The notes beneath the pieces are model-generated. The model did not search any database, was not told where the DNA came from, and was given only the letters and a program-made list of their open reading frames with translations. Both the position numbers and the translations under genes were made by a program. This document shows, piece by piece, positions 10,144 through 19,877 of a DNA stretch of 64,000 nucleotides. Position 1 is the first letter of the stretch. Each line of letters begins with the position of its first letter. The DNA lies in contig JBCCHD010000005.1 of the NCBI GenBank assembly GCA_039028935.1, positions 107,551 to 171,550 of the forward strand, written 5' to 3'. This DNA is from Pseudomonadota bacterium. Its GTDB lineage: Bacteria; Pseudomonadota; Gammaproteobacteria; Steroidobacterales; SZUA-146.

Positions 10144-11697
10144 ATGAAACGCGCCCTGCTCTCCGTCACCTTGATTATCATGGCCCTGACCGGTTGTGCG
10201 TCCAACCCGGTCACCGGCAAGAACCAACTTAAGCTCATCAGTAGCGCCCAAGAGCGCGCCATCGGCGAGCAGCAGTACGGCCCATCTCGCCAAATGCAAG
10301 GTGGCGACTACGTCATTGAACCGGAACTGACGGCGTATATCCAAGAAGTGGGCAACCGGGTAGCGCGCGCAAGCAACGTACCGCTGCCCTATGAATTTAC
10401 GATTCTCAACAACTCGGTACCAAACGCCTGGGCGATGCCAGGCGGCAAGATCGCGATCAATCGCGGGCTGCTCACCGAGATGAATAGTGAGGCCGAATTA
10501 GCCGCCGTGCTCGCTCACGAAGTCGTGCATTCCGCTGCCAGCCACGGAGCCAGTGCGATGACTCGTGGCATGCTGCTGCAAACGGGACTCATCGCACTCC
10601 AAATTTCTCAGCAGGACAATGATTACGGTCAGTATGTCGTGGGTGCCGCGTCGCTCGGTGTGCAATTATTATCGAGTAAGCACAGCCGAGCCAAAGAACT
10701 GGAATCCGATCTCTACGGCATGCGCTTTATGTCCGATGCCGGATACAATCCCGCCGCAGCGGTTGATTTGCAACAAACCTTCGTTAACCTTTCTAAAGGC
10801 TCGGGACGACGCGATGACTTTCTGTCCGGCTTGTTCGCGTCACACCCACCCTCGCAACATCGAGCCGATGCAAACCGGCAAACACTCGCCACGCTACCGG
10901 AGGGCGGAGAGTACGGGCGAGAGCGGTATCAGCGCATGATCGCGGGTCTGAAACGCAATGCCCCGGCTTATAAAGCACATGACGACGCGGTCAAATTGAT
11001 GCGCGAAGGCAATTTTACGCAGGCCGCTCAACTCGCCCAGCAGGCCATCAACCTCGAGCCGCGTGAATCCAAGTTCTACGGCCTTCTCGGTGACACCTAT
11101 CGCGCGCGCGGCGAACACGCCACCGCCGTGCAGTATTACAACACCGCTCTTGAGCGAAACAGCAATTTTTTCCAGCCGCACCTCACCCGAGGACTGGCAA
11201 ACCTGCAGCTTGGCAGCTGGCAGGTTGCCGAAAAGGATCTGCAGCGCAGTATACAACTCTTGCCAACGGCCACGGCGTATCATCAGCTCGGCCTCATCGC
11301 GTTGCAAACCGGCCGTAATCAAGAAGCGGTTAGCTATCTCGAGCAAGCGGCGACCTCCAATTCCGACGTTGGGCGCGAAGCGGGAGCGACACTGGCGAGA
11401 CTACAGCTTGAAAGCAATCCTGGACGTTATATTCAGGGGCGACTGGGACTCGATCAGCGCGGTTACCTCATGGTGCAGCTACAAAATTCCGCCCCTCTTG
11501 CCGTTCGGGACGTGCAAATCGCAATTGTCGTGCTGAATGCACAAGGCCAGATTGTGCAGCGAGAACCATTGTCGGTTCGCGATACGCTCCCGGCCCAACA
11601 GGTTCGCAACCTCAGCACACGCCTCGGTCCGATCAATGATCAGAATCAGCTTCGTTCTATGCGCGTTGTGGTTGAATCCGCACAAATCGCTCAATAG
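10144..11697 (+). CDS. M48 family metalloprotease lipoprotein with TPR repeats
   Basis: 517 residues. The signal peptide has a lipobox at LTGC (Cys18). The peptidase domain has the HExxH zinc motif HEVVH at 125-129 and a likely third ligand, Glu185, in KELESDLYG. The C-terminal half (from about residue 275) is helical with TPR-like units (LAQQAINLEPRE, YYNTALERNSNF), followed by a beta-rich tail. This is close in plan to BepA/YfgC and LoiP-type proteases, which act on outer-membrane proteins in the periplasm; the extra tail after the TPRs is unlike BepA. The ATG at 10144 is preceded by GAGG. It lies 22 bp after tdh, probably by accident of gene order. Confidence 0.85.
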   Translation: MKRALLSVTLIIMALTGCASNPVTGKNQLKLISSAQERAIGEQQYGPSRQMQGGDYVIEPELTAYIQEVGNRVARASNVPLPYEFTILNNSVPNAWAMPGGKIAINRGLLTEMNSEAELAAVLAHEVVHSAASHGASAMTRGMLLQTGLIALQISQQDNDYGQYVVGAASLGVQLLSSKHSRAKELESDLYGMRFMSDAGYNPAAAVDLQQTFVNLSKGSGRRDDFLSGLFASHPPSQHRADANRQTLATLPEGGEYGRERYQRMIAGLKRNAPAYKAHDDAVKLMREGNFTQAAQLAQQAINLEPRESKFYGLLGDTYRARGEHATAVQYYNTALERNSNFFQPHLTRGLANLQLGSWQVAEKDLQRSIQLLPTATAYHQLGLIALQTGRNQEAVSYLEQAATSNSDVGREAGATLARLQLESNPGRYIQGRLGLDQRGYLMVQLQNSAPLAVRDVQIAIVVLNAQGQIVQREPLSVRDTLPAQQVRNLSTRLGPINDQNQLRSMRVVVESAQIAQ

Positions 11698-11743
11698 CGT
11701 GGGTTGGCTGCCGTGACGGATCGCTCCGCATAACGAGACCACG

Positions 11744-12160
11744 TTGCGCCCAGCATTCATCAGTCTTTGTGCGATGCTGACGTGTTCGTGTCTGGTCACG
11801 CTCATGGCCGTGTTCCTGGGGCACCAGTCGCGCACGCTCGGCGTGGCGCTTCTTGTTCAGGCGGTCTTTACACCGCTTGTGGTGGTGGTGGCTGTCTTTT
11901 ACACGCTGCGCACTCGGCAGATTGCCGGCGAGTCTTCACTGCGGCGCCTCTACCGGGAGCACGTCGACGGCTGGATGTGGTTTGTATTTTGGTCAATCAA
12001 CTCGCTCGTGATCGCCGGCGAACTCTCGTTTGCCATCGTCCACTGGGCGTCAGACCAACAACCACCTTGGTTGGAACACGCGCCTCTTTGGTGTGCGGCG
12101 GCCTGTACAATCGCGGTACTCGCCGCGTTTATCCTTGGAAAAGCCGAATCCTCCCAATGA
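11744..12160 (+). CDS. Small inner-membrane protein of unknown function
   Basis: 138 residues with four likely membrane-spanning segments (about residues 5-25, 32-52, 75-97 and 114-132). No catalytic motif or recognised family is visible. The start is uncertain: TTG at 11744 gives a natural positively charged N-terminus, and ATG at 11774 is the alternative; neither has a good ribosome binding site. It follows the M48 protease by 47 bp and may share its transcript. The codon pattern and hydrophobic periodicity support a real gene. Confidence 0.6.
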   Translation: MRPAFISLCAMLTCSCLVTLMAVFLGHQSRTLGVALLVQAVFTPLVVVVAVFYTLRTRQIAGESSLRRLYREHVDGWMWFVFWSINSLVIAGELSFAIVHWASDQQPPWLEHAPLWCAAACTIAVLAAFILGKAESSQ

Positions 12161-12283
12161 CGGGGTTCACCGAATGGGCTCACACACCCCTCGCCCGAAC
12201 ATCGGTACGTCACGTTCGGGAAGATGCCGCGCGCTCGTGAACGTCACGCGATCCACAGCGCACTGCGCGCACGGGTCAATGTC

Positions 12284-12304
12284 GGCCACGCCACAAGGGT
12301 GGCC
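12284..12304. terminator. Short hairpin between convergent genes
   Basis: Inverted repeat GGCCAC / GTGGCC with a nine-base loop in the convergent gap between the small membrane protein gene and the VOC gene. There is no clear T-tract, so termination is only suggested by position. Confidence 0.3.
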
Positions 12305-12315
12305 TTACACTGAGC

Positions 12316-12687
12316 TTAGACGTGCTGATCGATCAAAATGGGATTGTCGTCGGGATCCATCACTAAGAAACTAGCTGGCCCCGTGGTCGTCGTATCGGCT
12401 TCATTGACAATCTCGACACCGTGTTCTTTTAGCGCTTGCTGAATGTCGCGGACATCCATAAAGTCATCCATTTTTGACGTGTCTGAATTCCAGCCGGGAT
12501 TAAACGTCAACATATTCTTCTCAAACATGCCCTGAAACAGACCAATCGTATGACTGCCATTTTGCAAGATTAGCCACCCTTGCTCGGCATCCCCGCCAAA
12601 CACCGAAAATCCCAGCTTCTCGTAAAACGCCTTTGATGCTGAAATATCCTTCACCGCCAAGCTAATTGAAAACGCACCAAGCTCCAT
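12316..12687 (-). CDS. VOC-superfamily (glyoxalase/bleomycin-resistance-like) protein
   Basis: 123 residues from the ATG at 12687, with AAGGGGA upstream. A frame open further upstream reads into low-quality sequence and was discarded. The fold signature of paired beta-alpha-beta-beta-beta units is visible: SISLAVKDISASKAFYEKLGF at the start and ASFLVMDPDDNPILID at the end. Members include glyoxalases, dioxygenases and resistance proteins, so the fold does not give the reaction. The first-module metal-ligand position is not clearly occupied. It stands alone between two larger genes. Confidence 0.8.
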   Translation of the reverse strand: MELGAFSISLAVKDISASKAFYEKLGFSVFGGDAEQGWLILQNGSHTIGLFQGMFEKNMLTFNPGWNSDTSKMDDFMDVRDIQQALKEHGVEIVNEADTTTTGPASFLVMDPDDNPILIDQHV

Positions 12688-12766
12688 CGCAATTCCCCTT
12701 ATTCCAGTGTGGCCCGACAGTGTAACAAACGGACGACCCGAAGGCCGGGTCGGCCATCGCATCCAC

Positions 12767-15700
12767 TTAGGCGCTGGGATCGGAGGTGTCGAACCGGGTC
12801 GGTGCATCCGTTGCTCGCACCCAGTCACCGTTAACGACCAGGCAGTCGCGACCTCGGTTTTTCGCCATATACAGCGCTTCGTCAGCAAGCCGAATAAGCG
12901 CTTCGCGACTGCCCACGCTGCCACCGTCAGACGTGGCAAACCCAGCACTCACCGTTAACACCGTTCCCGGTCGCGCAGGATGCGGCCGCTTTAGCTCGCG
13001 TACGCTTGACTGCAACCGACGACAAATTCGACGCATCATCATGGTATTGGAATCGGATAACAGAACCACAAATTCCTCACCACCATAGCGAGCCACAAAA
13101 TCGTTGCTACGCAGTTTGCTAGACAAAGCCTGGGCTACCGCCTTGAGACATTCATCTCCAGCTTGGTGGCCGGCGATATCGTTATAGTCTTTAAAGAAAT
13201 CGATATCGATCATCATTAATCCGAGCGTTGAGCTTTGCGCAATGGAACGCTGCCACTCCTCTTCAAATCGCTCTCTGAAGTGACGTCGGTTTGCCACTTG
13301 CGTCAGCACATCGGTACGAGAAATCCTCTCTACCGCGCCCAACGCCTCTTGCAGCGCCTCGGTTCGTTCATTCACCAACTCTTCGAGACGTCGCTGTCGA
13401 TGCCGATATCGTCGTAACGCCAACAGGTAAATCAAACCAGTGAGCATCATCAGCGCGAATATTGCCCCAACCCGCGCAATGTACGTTTGGTACCACAGTG
13501 GCTCGACGAAAAGTACAACCGACTGATTCTGGGCGTCCTTCATTTCAAACGGTTGACCCTCTCGAGCGACCGCCACTTCAAACGTGCTCAGCCTCGGTGG
13601 CAACGACGTAAAAAACGCCGTTCGGCGCTTGCCTGCGTCTAGCCAACGATCCTCTCCATTGTTTAGCCGATAGCGAAATTGCAACGATTCGGCGTCGTGA
13701 AGGCGCGGTACCGTGTAGTCGATTTGCACCGTCTGTGTATTGGCCGGAATACGGTAGACGCCATCACCCTGAATCTTTATGCCATCCGCCTCAATACTCT
13801 CGATAACGATGTCGAGTGGTTCACTCATCGTTGGTAAGTGTCGAGGATCGACCACGGCAAGACCACGCGCGGTTGCAAACCAAACACGACCGTCACGCGT
13901 GCGGGTACTCGCCGATTTAAAACCGCCCGGCACACGTACCGAGCGAAGCCCGTCATTTTCGGAATACACGCTCGAGATCACTCTATCAGTGCGCCCCGCC
14001 GCCACATCCTCAAGCTCATCTTTATTCACTCGCACGATTCCACGACGGCCACCCAGCCATAAATAGCCTTCGTAATCCTCAACAATGGTCATGATCGAAT
14101 CGATGCCGAGCTCATGATGGCGTTCAAACACAAACAACTCACTACCGGACAAACGCGCCAGCCCGCCACTGCGGTGGCCAAGCCACGTGACACCTGCGCG
14201 ATCCACATAAGTGGTTGCAACGACATCAGTAACCAAACCATCGCGGCGATCAAACGTGTCGATGACCTGCAGATCGTTCAGTGATAAGCGCGTCAGGCCG
14301 CTGTCGCTGGCGATAAGCAGGCGTTGCATACGGTCCTCAGCCAGATGACGAACTAAATCCGACAGCAATCCATGTTCGGTTGATAGCGTGTGAGTAAAGG
14401 CACCTTGATGCCATCGCGCTAAGCCGCTGGACGTTCCGATCCACATTGCGCCGGTGCTATCGCGATGAAAAGCGGTTACTTGGTTATCGGGCAGTCCCGA
14501 GGTGTTGTCGATTACGTCGCCCAACTGACCATTCTTCATGCGCACAAACCCGCCTCCGAACGTCCCCACCCACACGGAGTCATCCGAATCGAGATACAGC
14601 GCCGATACACTGGACGAGGGCAAGCCATCCTCTGTGCCAAAGCGCGTCACAGAGTCAGACGACACATGGAACAGACCGGTCCCCTCTGTGCCGACCCACA
14701 CGCTGTTGGCGTCAGCAGATGGTTCGACCACAAACGACCCATCCGCCACGCCTTCTTGAGCACCCCAGGGCATAAACGCCCCTTCGCGATAATGATGTAG
14801 GCCCGCCGACGTAGCCACCCACAGACCACCATAACGGTCTTCGGTCAGACCAAAGATATGCGTGATTTTGTGTTCCGGGTTATCAAGCCGCTGGACCTCC
14901 GGCTTCATGCGCCAAAGCCCACCTCCACCATTCATGCCCACCCATAGATTCTCATGACGATCGCGAAGCGCGCTCAACGGCGCGAGCTTCTCAGGTAGCG
15001 CACCCGTGTCGAGTCGCACCAATCCCTCGGGGGTGACGCGGTAGTAGCTACCATCGTACGCACCCACCAATACGTTATAAACGGGGTCGCTACGAACGAG
15101 AAAAATCTGCTGACTGGTGAGCCCGTTTTCCGGGCCGTACGTTTTGAACTGCACGCCGTCGAAAGAGCTCAGACCGCCGTCGATCGCCCCCATCCACACG
15201 CGTCCTTGCGCGTCTTCAGCTATTCGAAAGATGCGTCCGCCAGCAACGCCGTCTTTCTTATCCCAACAGTCAATCAGATCGTCGCGGAGCCGACACACGC
15301 CAATGGCGGTTCCTGCCCATACGTCTCCATTCGAGGTGACCGTTACGGAATACACCACATCGCTGAGCAGACCGTCGTTCTTGTCGATACGACTGGGTAT
15401 GTCGTCAACCAGTCGAATCAGCCCACCGCCATACGTGGACGCCCAAATCTCTCCGCTCGGGCCCTGCGCCACGGATCGAACATCGTCGGCACGAAACGCC
15501 GCATGCGTGTTGCTATTGAATACTTTGAACTTGATGCCGTCAAAGCGGACCAAGCCACCTTCTGTACCGATCCAAAGATAGCCATCCTGGTCTTCGAATA
15601 CATCCCACACTGACTCGGCGGGCAAACCGTCAGCACGGCTCCAAGACGAGTGAATAAATTGGGACGGCTGCCGGGAACCATCGAGAGCGGAAACGTCGAT

Positions 15701-15799
15701 CGCCGAGATCCAAAACGCGAATACGATTGCGGTGGCTGCACGGATGCTGGCCACGCGGACACATTTTCTGCTCGACTGATACTCGCCAACTCGCAACAC
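12767..15799 (-). CDS. Propeller-type sensor diguanylate cyclase
   Basis: 1010 residues. An N-terminal signal or membrane segment is followed by about 14 two-component-propeller repeats (recurring DxxGxxWxGT units such as DQDGYLWIGTEGGL). A Y_Y_Y-type beta sandwich (~residues 660-740), a transmembrane helix (~755-775) and a short coiled coil come next. The C-terminal GGDEF domain has GGEEF at 906-910 and an RxxD (RSND) allosteric c-di-GMP site just before it. Both the active and inhibitory sites therefore look intact, and it should make c-di-GMP in response to a periplasmic ligand. The GTG at 15799 has AGGG upstream. It is divergent from the H-NOX/HD-GYP pair, which suggests shared control. 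Confidence 0.9.
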   Translation of the reverse strand: MLRVGEYQSSRKCVRVASIRAATAIVFAFWISAIDVSALDGSRQPSQFIHSSWSRADGLPAESVWDVFEDQDGYLWIGTEGGLVRFDGIKFKVFNSNTHAAFRADDVRSVAQGPSGEIWASTYGGGLIRLVDDIPSRIDKNDGLLSDVVYSVTVTSNGDVWAGTAIGVCRLRDDLIDCWDKKDGVAGGRIFRIAEDAQGRVWMGAIDGGLSSFDGVQFKTYGPENGLTSQQIFLVRSDPVYNVLVGAYDGSYYRVTPEGLVRLDTGALPEKLAPLSALRDRHENLWVGMNGGGGLWRMKPEVQRLDNPEHKITHIFGLTEDRYGGLWVATSAGLHHYREGAFMPWGAQEGVADGSFVVEPSADANSVWVGTEGTGLFHVSSDSVTRFGTEDGLPSSSVSALYLDSDDSVWVGTFGGGFVRMKNGQLGDVIDNTSGLPDNQVTAFHRDSTGAMWIGTSSGLARWHQGAFTHTLSTEHGLLSDLVRHLAEDRMQRLLIASDSGLTRLSLNDLQVIDTFDRRDGLVTDVVATTYVDRAGVTWLGHRSGGLARLSGSELFVFERHHELGIDSIMTIVEDYEGYLWLGGRRGIVRVNKDELEDVAAGRTDRVISSVYSENDGLRSVRVPGGFKSASTRTRDGRVWFATARGLAVVDPRHLPTMSEPLDIVIESIEADGIKIQGDGVYRIPANTQTVQIDYTVPRLHDAESLQFRYRLNNGEDRWLDAGKRRTAFFTSLPPRLSTFEVAVAREGQPFEMKDAQNQSVVLFVEPLWYQTYIARVGAIFALMMLTGLIYLLALRRYRHRQRRLEELVNERTEALQEALGAVERISRTDVLTQVANRRHFRERFEEEWQRSIAQSSTLGLMMIDIDFFKDYNDIAGHQAGDECLKAVAQALSSKLRSNDFVARYGGEEFVVLLSDSNTMMMRRICRRLQSSVRELKRPHPARPGTVLTVSAGFATSDGGSVGSREALIRLADEALYMAKNRGRDCLVVNGDWVRATDAPTRFDTSDPSA

Positions 15800-15985
15800 G
15801 GAACCCTAAATATAGACCTTACGCCCTGTAAGCGACCGGTTCGACGCAATCTTTAGCGTTTGGCTGAATCACAAAGACCGCCCGTGCGCTACGTGGAGGG
15901 CGAACGGGAATTTGTGCTCGGAGCATCTAAAGAACGTTCCTCTATTACCGACATATTAATTAGGTGCGAAGAAAAGGATGACGTG

Positions 15986-16525
15986 ATGAAAGGTATGGTC
16001 TTTACAATGCTCAGTGAAATGATTGAAGAGCGCTTCGGCTATGAAACCTGGGACGAGCTGATTGAGCAAACAGAACCCGATTCGGAGGGTATATATGTGG
16101 CTTCTGCGGTCTATCCTCACGAGGAGCTGATCGCCTACGTCGGCGCAATATCTGAGAAAACCAGTCTTTCACCGACGAAGATTGTGTTCAATTTTGGCCA
16201 TTACATGTTGGGGCGATTCGCTGATATTCACCCAGAATACTTCCACAATCACACGCTCAAATCGTTCATTCAATCGGTTCATGATGTGATTCACGTCGAG
16301 GTCAAGAAACTGCATCCCGATGCTGTCCTGCCACATTTTGACTATGTCGATGAATCGGCCGATACGCTCACCGTTCTGTATCGCTCGCCTCGACAGCTCT
16401 GCGCCTTGGCCGAAGGGCTGATCAGCGGCGCCTCCGAACACTTTGGAACCCCCGTGCAGTTTCACCATCCGGTATGCATGCACGACGGCGCCGATCACTG
16501 CCGGATTGAGCTCACGTTCAAGTAG
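15986..16525 (+). CDS. H-NOX (heme NO-binding) sensor, zinc-site type
   Basis: 179 residues from the ATG at 15986 (AAGGA upstream); 42 extra in-frame residues upstream do not resemble the family. The start MKGMVF is typical. His103 in VIHVEV is the proximal heme ligand, and YxSxR is at 132-136 (YRSPR), which holds the heme propionates. Cys139, His161, Cys164 and Cys172 match the zinc site described in Shewanella H-NOX. The protein should bind NO through ferrous heme and signal to a partner. It is followed three bases later by a degenerate HD-GYP protein gene, so that protein is the probable partner. Confidence 0.93.
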   Translation: MKGMVFTMLSEMIEERFGYETWDELIEQTEPDSEGIYVASAVYPHEELIAYVGAISEKTSLSPTKIVFNFGHYMLGRFADIHPEYFHNHTLKSFIQSVHDVIHVEVKKLHPDAVLPHFDYVDESADTLTVLYRSPRQLCALAEGLISGASEHFGTPVQFHHPVCMHDGADHCRIELTFK

Positions 16526-16528
16526 CCG

Positions 16529-17473
16529 ATGAGCACACCGTCGGACTCGACATCGCGCATGGAACGCGCGCTGAAGCGCGAGCGACTCGCGCGCAAACGT
16601 GCTGAAGAACTTCTCGAGAATCGTTCGCGCGAACTCTACGATTCAAAGAAAGCACTGGAAGCCTCCTACGCCGCGACTGTCGAAGTGTTTGCTAGTTTGA
16701 TCGGGGGGAAGAGCCGACGCTCGCCCAGCGATCTGCGTGCTATCGCCCGCGATGCCCGAAGCCTGGGACGAATTTTAAATCTCGACGCCGAACGTATTCG
16801 CGTTCTGTATTTGTCAGCGCTTCTGTGCGATATGGGGAAACTCGCGCTGCCTGACTCGCTGCTTGAACGCCCTGTGTCGTCTTTCAACCTTCACGAACGC
16901 GAGCATTTTCATAGTCACCCCAAACTGGCGTTTGATGCCCTGATTGCCCTTAAGCCCCTAGAGCATGTTGCCGCAGTGATCAAAGACCACTGTGAGCTTT
17001 ACGATGGCCAGGGCTATCCCAATAAGCGGACATGGGACGAAATTACGATTGAATCGAAGATTCTCTGTGTGATCAAAGATTTTGATGCCCTCAAACGCGG
17101 CCTGCTCGTCGATGAATCGTTGACGGAGCTCGAAGCCATCGAATTCTTACTGAGCCATCGCGACAAGCGCTACGAGCGCTCGCTAGTGGACGAATTTGTG
17201 GCGATGATTCGGGCAAACAACCAGGGCACGCGCTCGCACGATGAGCTTCGCCTTGCGGCGCGGAGCCTCCGGCCGGGCATGACTCTATCGCGTGACTTGA
17301 CGAACACACAAGGCGTGTTGATCCTACCCGCAGAGTATGTGTTAGACGAAGCGGTTATTGAAAAACTACGGGCAATGTCGGATACACGGGACAGAAGTCT
17401 ATTCCCGTACGTGACGCGGTCGGCGTCGGATGAGGACACATTGCCCAGATTGCAATCAGCGATCAACCGTTAG
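16529..17473 (+). CDS. Degenerate HD-GYP protein with N-terminal coiled coil
   Basis: 314 residues. Residues 11-50 form a charged helix (RERLARKRAEELLE) closely resembling the N-terminus of the hybrid kinase of the second H-NOX operon. Residues ~50-215 are HD-GYP-like: HP at 130-131 and DGQGYP at 159-164 are kept. The metal-binding HD is Cys-Asp (100-101) and the usual HHE reads HCE (154-156). Two metal-ligand histidines are thus cysteine, so c-di-GMP phosphodiesterase activity is doubtful. A C-terminal domain (~225-314) of unknown type follows. The gene is coupled to the H-NOX gene with a three-base gap, so NO-dependent regulation by direct contact is inferred. Shewanella HnoD is a precedent for a catalytically dead HD-GYP in an H-NOX pathway. 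Confidence 0.85.
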   Translation: MSTPSDSTSRMERALKRERLARKRAEELLENRSRELYDSKKALEASYAATVEVFASLIGGKSRRSPSDLRAIARDARSLGRILNLDAERIRVLYLSALLCDMGKLALPDSLLERPVSSFNLHEREHFHSHPKLAFDALIALKPLEHVAAVIKDHCELYDGQGYPNKRTWDEITIESKILCVIKDFDALKRGLLVDESLTELEAIEFLLSHRDKRYERSLVDEFVAMIRANNQGTRSHDELRLAARSLRPGMTLSRDLTNTQGVLILPAEYVLDEAVIEKLRAMSDTRDRSLFPYVTRSASDEDTLPRLQSAINR

Positions 17474-17546
17474 CGCCGTTCCTATTTCACGCGCCATTTT
17501 TTTGGTGACGGAAATCCGGGTCCAAGCGCAGTGCGAATAGCAAACG

Positions 17547-19877
17547 CTACGATACCTGGCGAATGGGGGCTACGTTACTTCGATCCGGTGATTGCGGCGA
17601 TGATCCACACTCTTCGCTATTCCATGAGCGGCGTTCCGGCGCATAGCTGCGGGCCTCCATTGCGTTCACCACTTGCTCACGAAATTCTCGCTTGAATCGT
17701 TCAGGCCCAAACTCGGCGGCGTGTGCGCTGATGTCGGCCGCCGAGAAAGCAGAATAATGGTTCTCGAACGCCTGGACGGCTTCAATCAACGAATCGGCTT
17801 CCTGCCGGCCAAAGAAGATGCCCGTTGGGGATGCCGTGTCTTGACCCGACACATCGAGCCCTTTCACTGTTTCCAGCGCGCCGCCAGAGCCAAAGGCCAC
17901 GACCGGTGTGCCGCATGCCTGCGCTTCAACCGGCAGAATACCAAAGTCCTCCTCGGACGGGAAAATCAGTGCTTTGGCTTTTGACAAATAGTCGTTCATA
18001 ACCTCTGGTGGTTGAAACCCAACGAACTCAATATTGGGTCCGGCCTTCGTCGCGAGCTTGGCCATATCAGGGCCATCACCAACCATAATCAACTTTTTAT
18101 CGGGCATTTGTGTAAACGCCTCAACCGCCAGATCGAGTCGCTTGAACGGTACAAAACGACCCGCCGCGACGTAAAACGCCTGCTTGTCTTCGTTGAGCTT
18201 AAATAGCTCTGTCTCCACGGGTGGAAATACCAGTGCCGAGGATCGACGATAAAACTTATTGATGCGTGCCTGCACGAAACGTGAATTGGCCACAAAGTGA
18301 TCCACGGTGTTGGATGATCGTACGTCCCAATTACGAATACGATGTAGCACCCGTCGCGCAAACCAAGAGAGTGGTCCTCTTTCGAGATTCGACTCGCGCA
18401 GATACTCGTGATAGTGATCCCAGGCATAACGCATCGGCGAATGACAGTAACTCACATGAACCTGGTTCGGCCCGGTTAACACGCCTTTGGCGACGCAATA
18501 CGTGCTGCTAATCACCAGGTCATACTCACTCAAATCGAATTGTTCAATCGCAAACGGCAGCAAGAAAAGCAGCTTGCGATAGATCCGGTCGATAAATGGA
18601 ATCGATTGTAAGAAGCTGGTTTTCGGTTTCTTTCCGCGAAGAAAACCACGCTGGTCCTCAGGCACATGGTCGATCAAACTAAACACGTCGGCATCAGGAT
18701 AGCAGTCGATGATGTGTTCCAGCACGCGCTCTGCACCGCCATATACCACACACCAGTCGTGGACAATGGCCACTTTTTTACCGCTCGTCTTCGTTTTGGC
18801 CACGCTCACGTCCTCGTTCAATTCGGGTTTCTTCATCAGTTGGACAGTCGCCCCCGGCTGGCTTACATCTTTGTCGACCAAGGACCGCCGCACGCGGCGC
18901 CGGATGCGTTGAAAGAATGTTTGTTTTTGCATCACCGCGGCGTTCTCCAAGACCGACAACCCCTCTTCGGGTAATCCGGTCCGTTCCTCGTTGTTGCTTC
19001 TCACACGCCCCAGTGCCGTTGGGTCGCTCACCTTAGAAAATTCACCATTCAGTGAAAACACACCATACGGGGCGATAACCGCGTCCTTGAGTCGCGTATT
19101 GGCACCGACATAGGTGTTTGGTAATACCGACACATTCCGCAGATGACTGTTTGGACCAATCACGACACCATTGCCCAGTACGCACCGCTCTTCCAATGTG
19201 ACCTTTGCGCCGATCTGACAGTGTTTGCCGATTAACGAGTCGCGCCCGACCGCGGCATCTAACGAGATCGAACTATCCCAGTCCACCGTGACGCGGTTCT
19301 CCACCTCACTCCCGGGCAAAGTAAGCGACTCAATCCCGCCGGTAACCGCTTCGAGATTGACCTCATGATAGGCCTGCACGGACTCAAGCGGACGCCGGCA
19401 CTGATAGCCAGCCATAGCTCCCAAATTGGCGCGACGTGCAGAGCCCGATTCCAGCGACCAATAAATCGCTGTATTATCCCGCTCAGAAGGATCACCCTTT
19501 ATAAATGTAGGACGCTCTTCGAAAATAGACGGATCGAAAACATGCAGGTGGTCGGCGGAGAGATACAGACACTCGCCGTGTTCCATCAAAGTCTGCGTGC
19601 AAAGATCAGCGCCGTGAATGTCAGAATAGCGAACTTTAATGCCCCACTCGGCACCATCGCCTAATCTCGACCGAACCGGCCATTGCCGTGCAGAGCCGGC
19701 CACGCGAACGTGGCGAAATCCTGCCGATACCAATTGCTCAATGGTATGAACAATTAACGATTTACCGCCAATCGGCACAAGCGCCAGATGCGTGGAAGGC
19801 CACGCGGGTGCTAATGGCGATGGCTCATCGCTAAAGCCAATCACAACGATTGGTGGACGATCCTGGGACCTGATCAT
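17547..19877 (-). CDS. Fusion of nucleotidyltransferase/left-handed-helix protein with GT4 glycosyltransferase
   Basis: 776 residues from the ATG at 19877 (AAGGAG upstream, 1-base overlap with the sugar transferase stop). Residues ~10-200 resemble a sugar-nucleotidyltransferase fold (LALVPIGGKSLIVHTIEQLV), but the usual GxGTRL nucleotide loop is not recognisable. Residues ~205-285 have hexapeptide-like units of a left-handed beta helix (IGKHCQIGAKVTLEERCVLG). A linker (~290-365) leads to a complete GT-B family 4 glycosyltransferase (~369-735) with VYGGAERV and the acidic motif EEDFGILPVEAQACGTPV. It probably adds a sugar to the lipid-linked intermediate started by the upstream transferase. 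Joining these parts in one chain is unusual. Confidence 0.85.
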   Translation of the reverse strand: MIRSQDRPPIVVIGFSDEPSPLAPAWPSTHLALVPIGGKSLIVHTIEQLVSAGFRHVRVAGSARQWPVRSRLGDGAEWGIKVRYSDIHGADLCTQTLMEHGECLYLSADHLHVFDPSIFEERPTFIKGDPSERDNTAIYWSLESGSARRANLGAMAGYQCRRPLESVQAYHEVNLEAVTGGIESLTLPGSEVENRVTVDWDSSISLDAAVGRDSLIGKHCQIGAKVTLEERCVLGNGVVIGPNSHLRNVSVLPNTYVGANTRLKDAVIAPYGVFSLNGEFSKVSDPTALGRVRSNNEERTGLPEEGLSVLENAAVMQKQTFFQRIRRRVRRSLVDKDVSQPGATVQLMKKPELNEDVSVAKTKTSGKKVAIVHDWCVVYGGAERVLEHIIDCYPDADVFSLIDHVPEDQRGFLRGKKPKTSFLQSIPFIDRIYRKLLFLLPFAIEQFDLSEYDLVISSTYCVAKGVLTGPNQVHVSYCHSPMRYAWDHYHEYLRESNLERGPLSWFARRVLHRIRNWDVRSSNTVDHFVANSRFVQARINKFYRRSSALVFPPVETELFKLNEDKQAFYVAAGRFVPFKRLDLAVEAFTQMPDKKLIMVGDGPDMAKLATKAGPNIEFVGFQPPEVMNDYLSKAKALIFPSEEDFGILPVEAQACGTPVVAFGSGGALETVKGLDVSGQDTASPTGIFFGRQEADSLIEAVQAFENHYSAFSAADISAHAAEFGPERFKREFREQVVNAMEARSYAPERRSWNSEECGSSPQSPDRSNVAPIRQVS

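Noticed and set aside
12688..12948. N-terminal extension of the VOC protein by 87 residues.
   Set aside because: Overlaps the DGC gene, has unusual composition, and the ATG at 12687 has a strong ribosome binding site.
15860..15985. N-terminal extension of the first H-NOX by 42 residues.
   Set aside because: H-NOX proteins begin at MKG, and AAGGA precedes that ATG. The extension looks like divergent promoter DNA.
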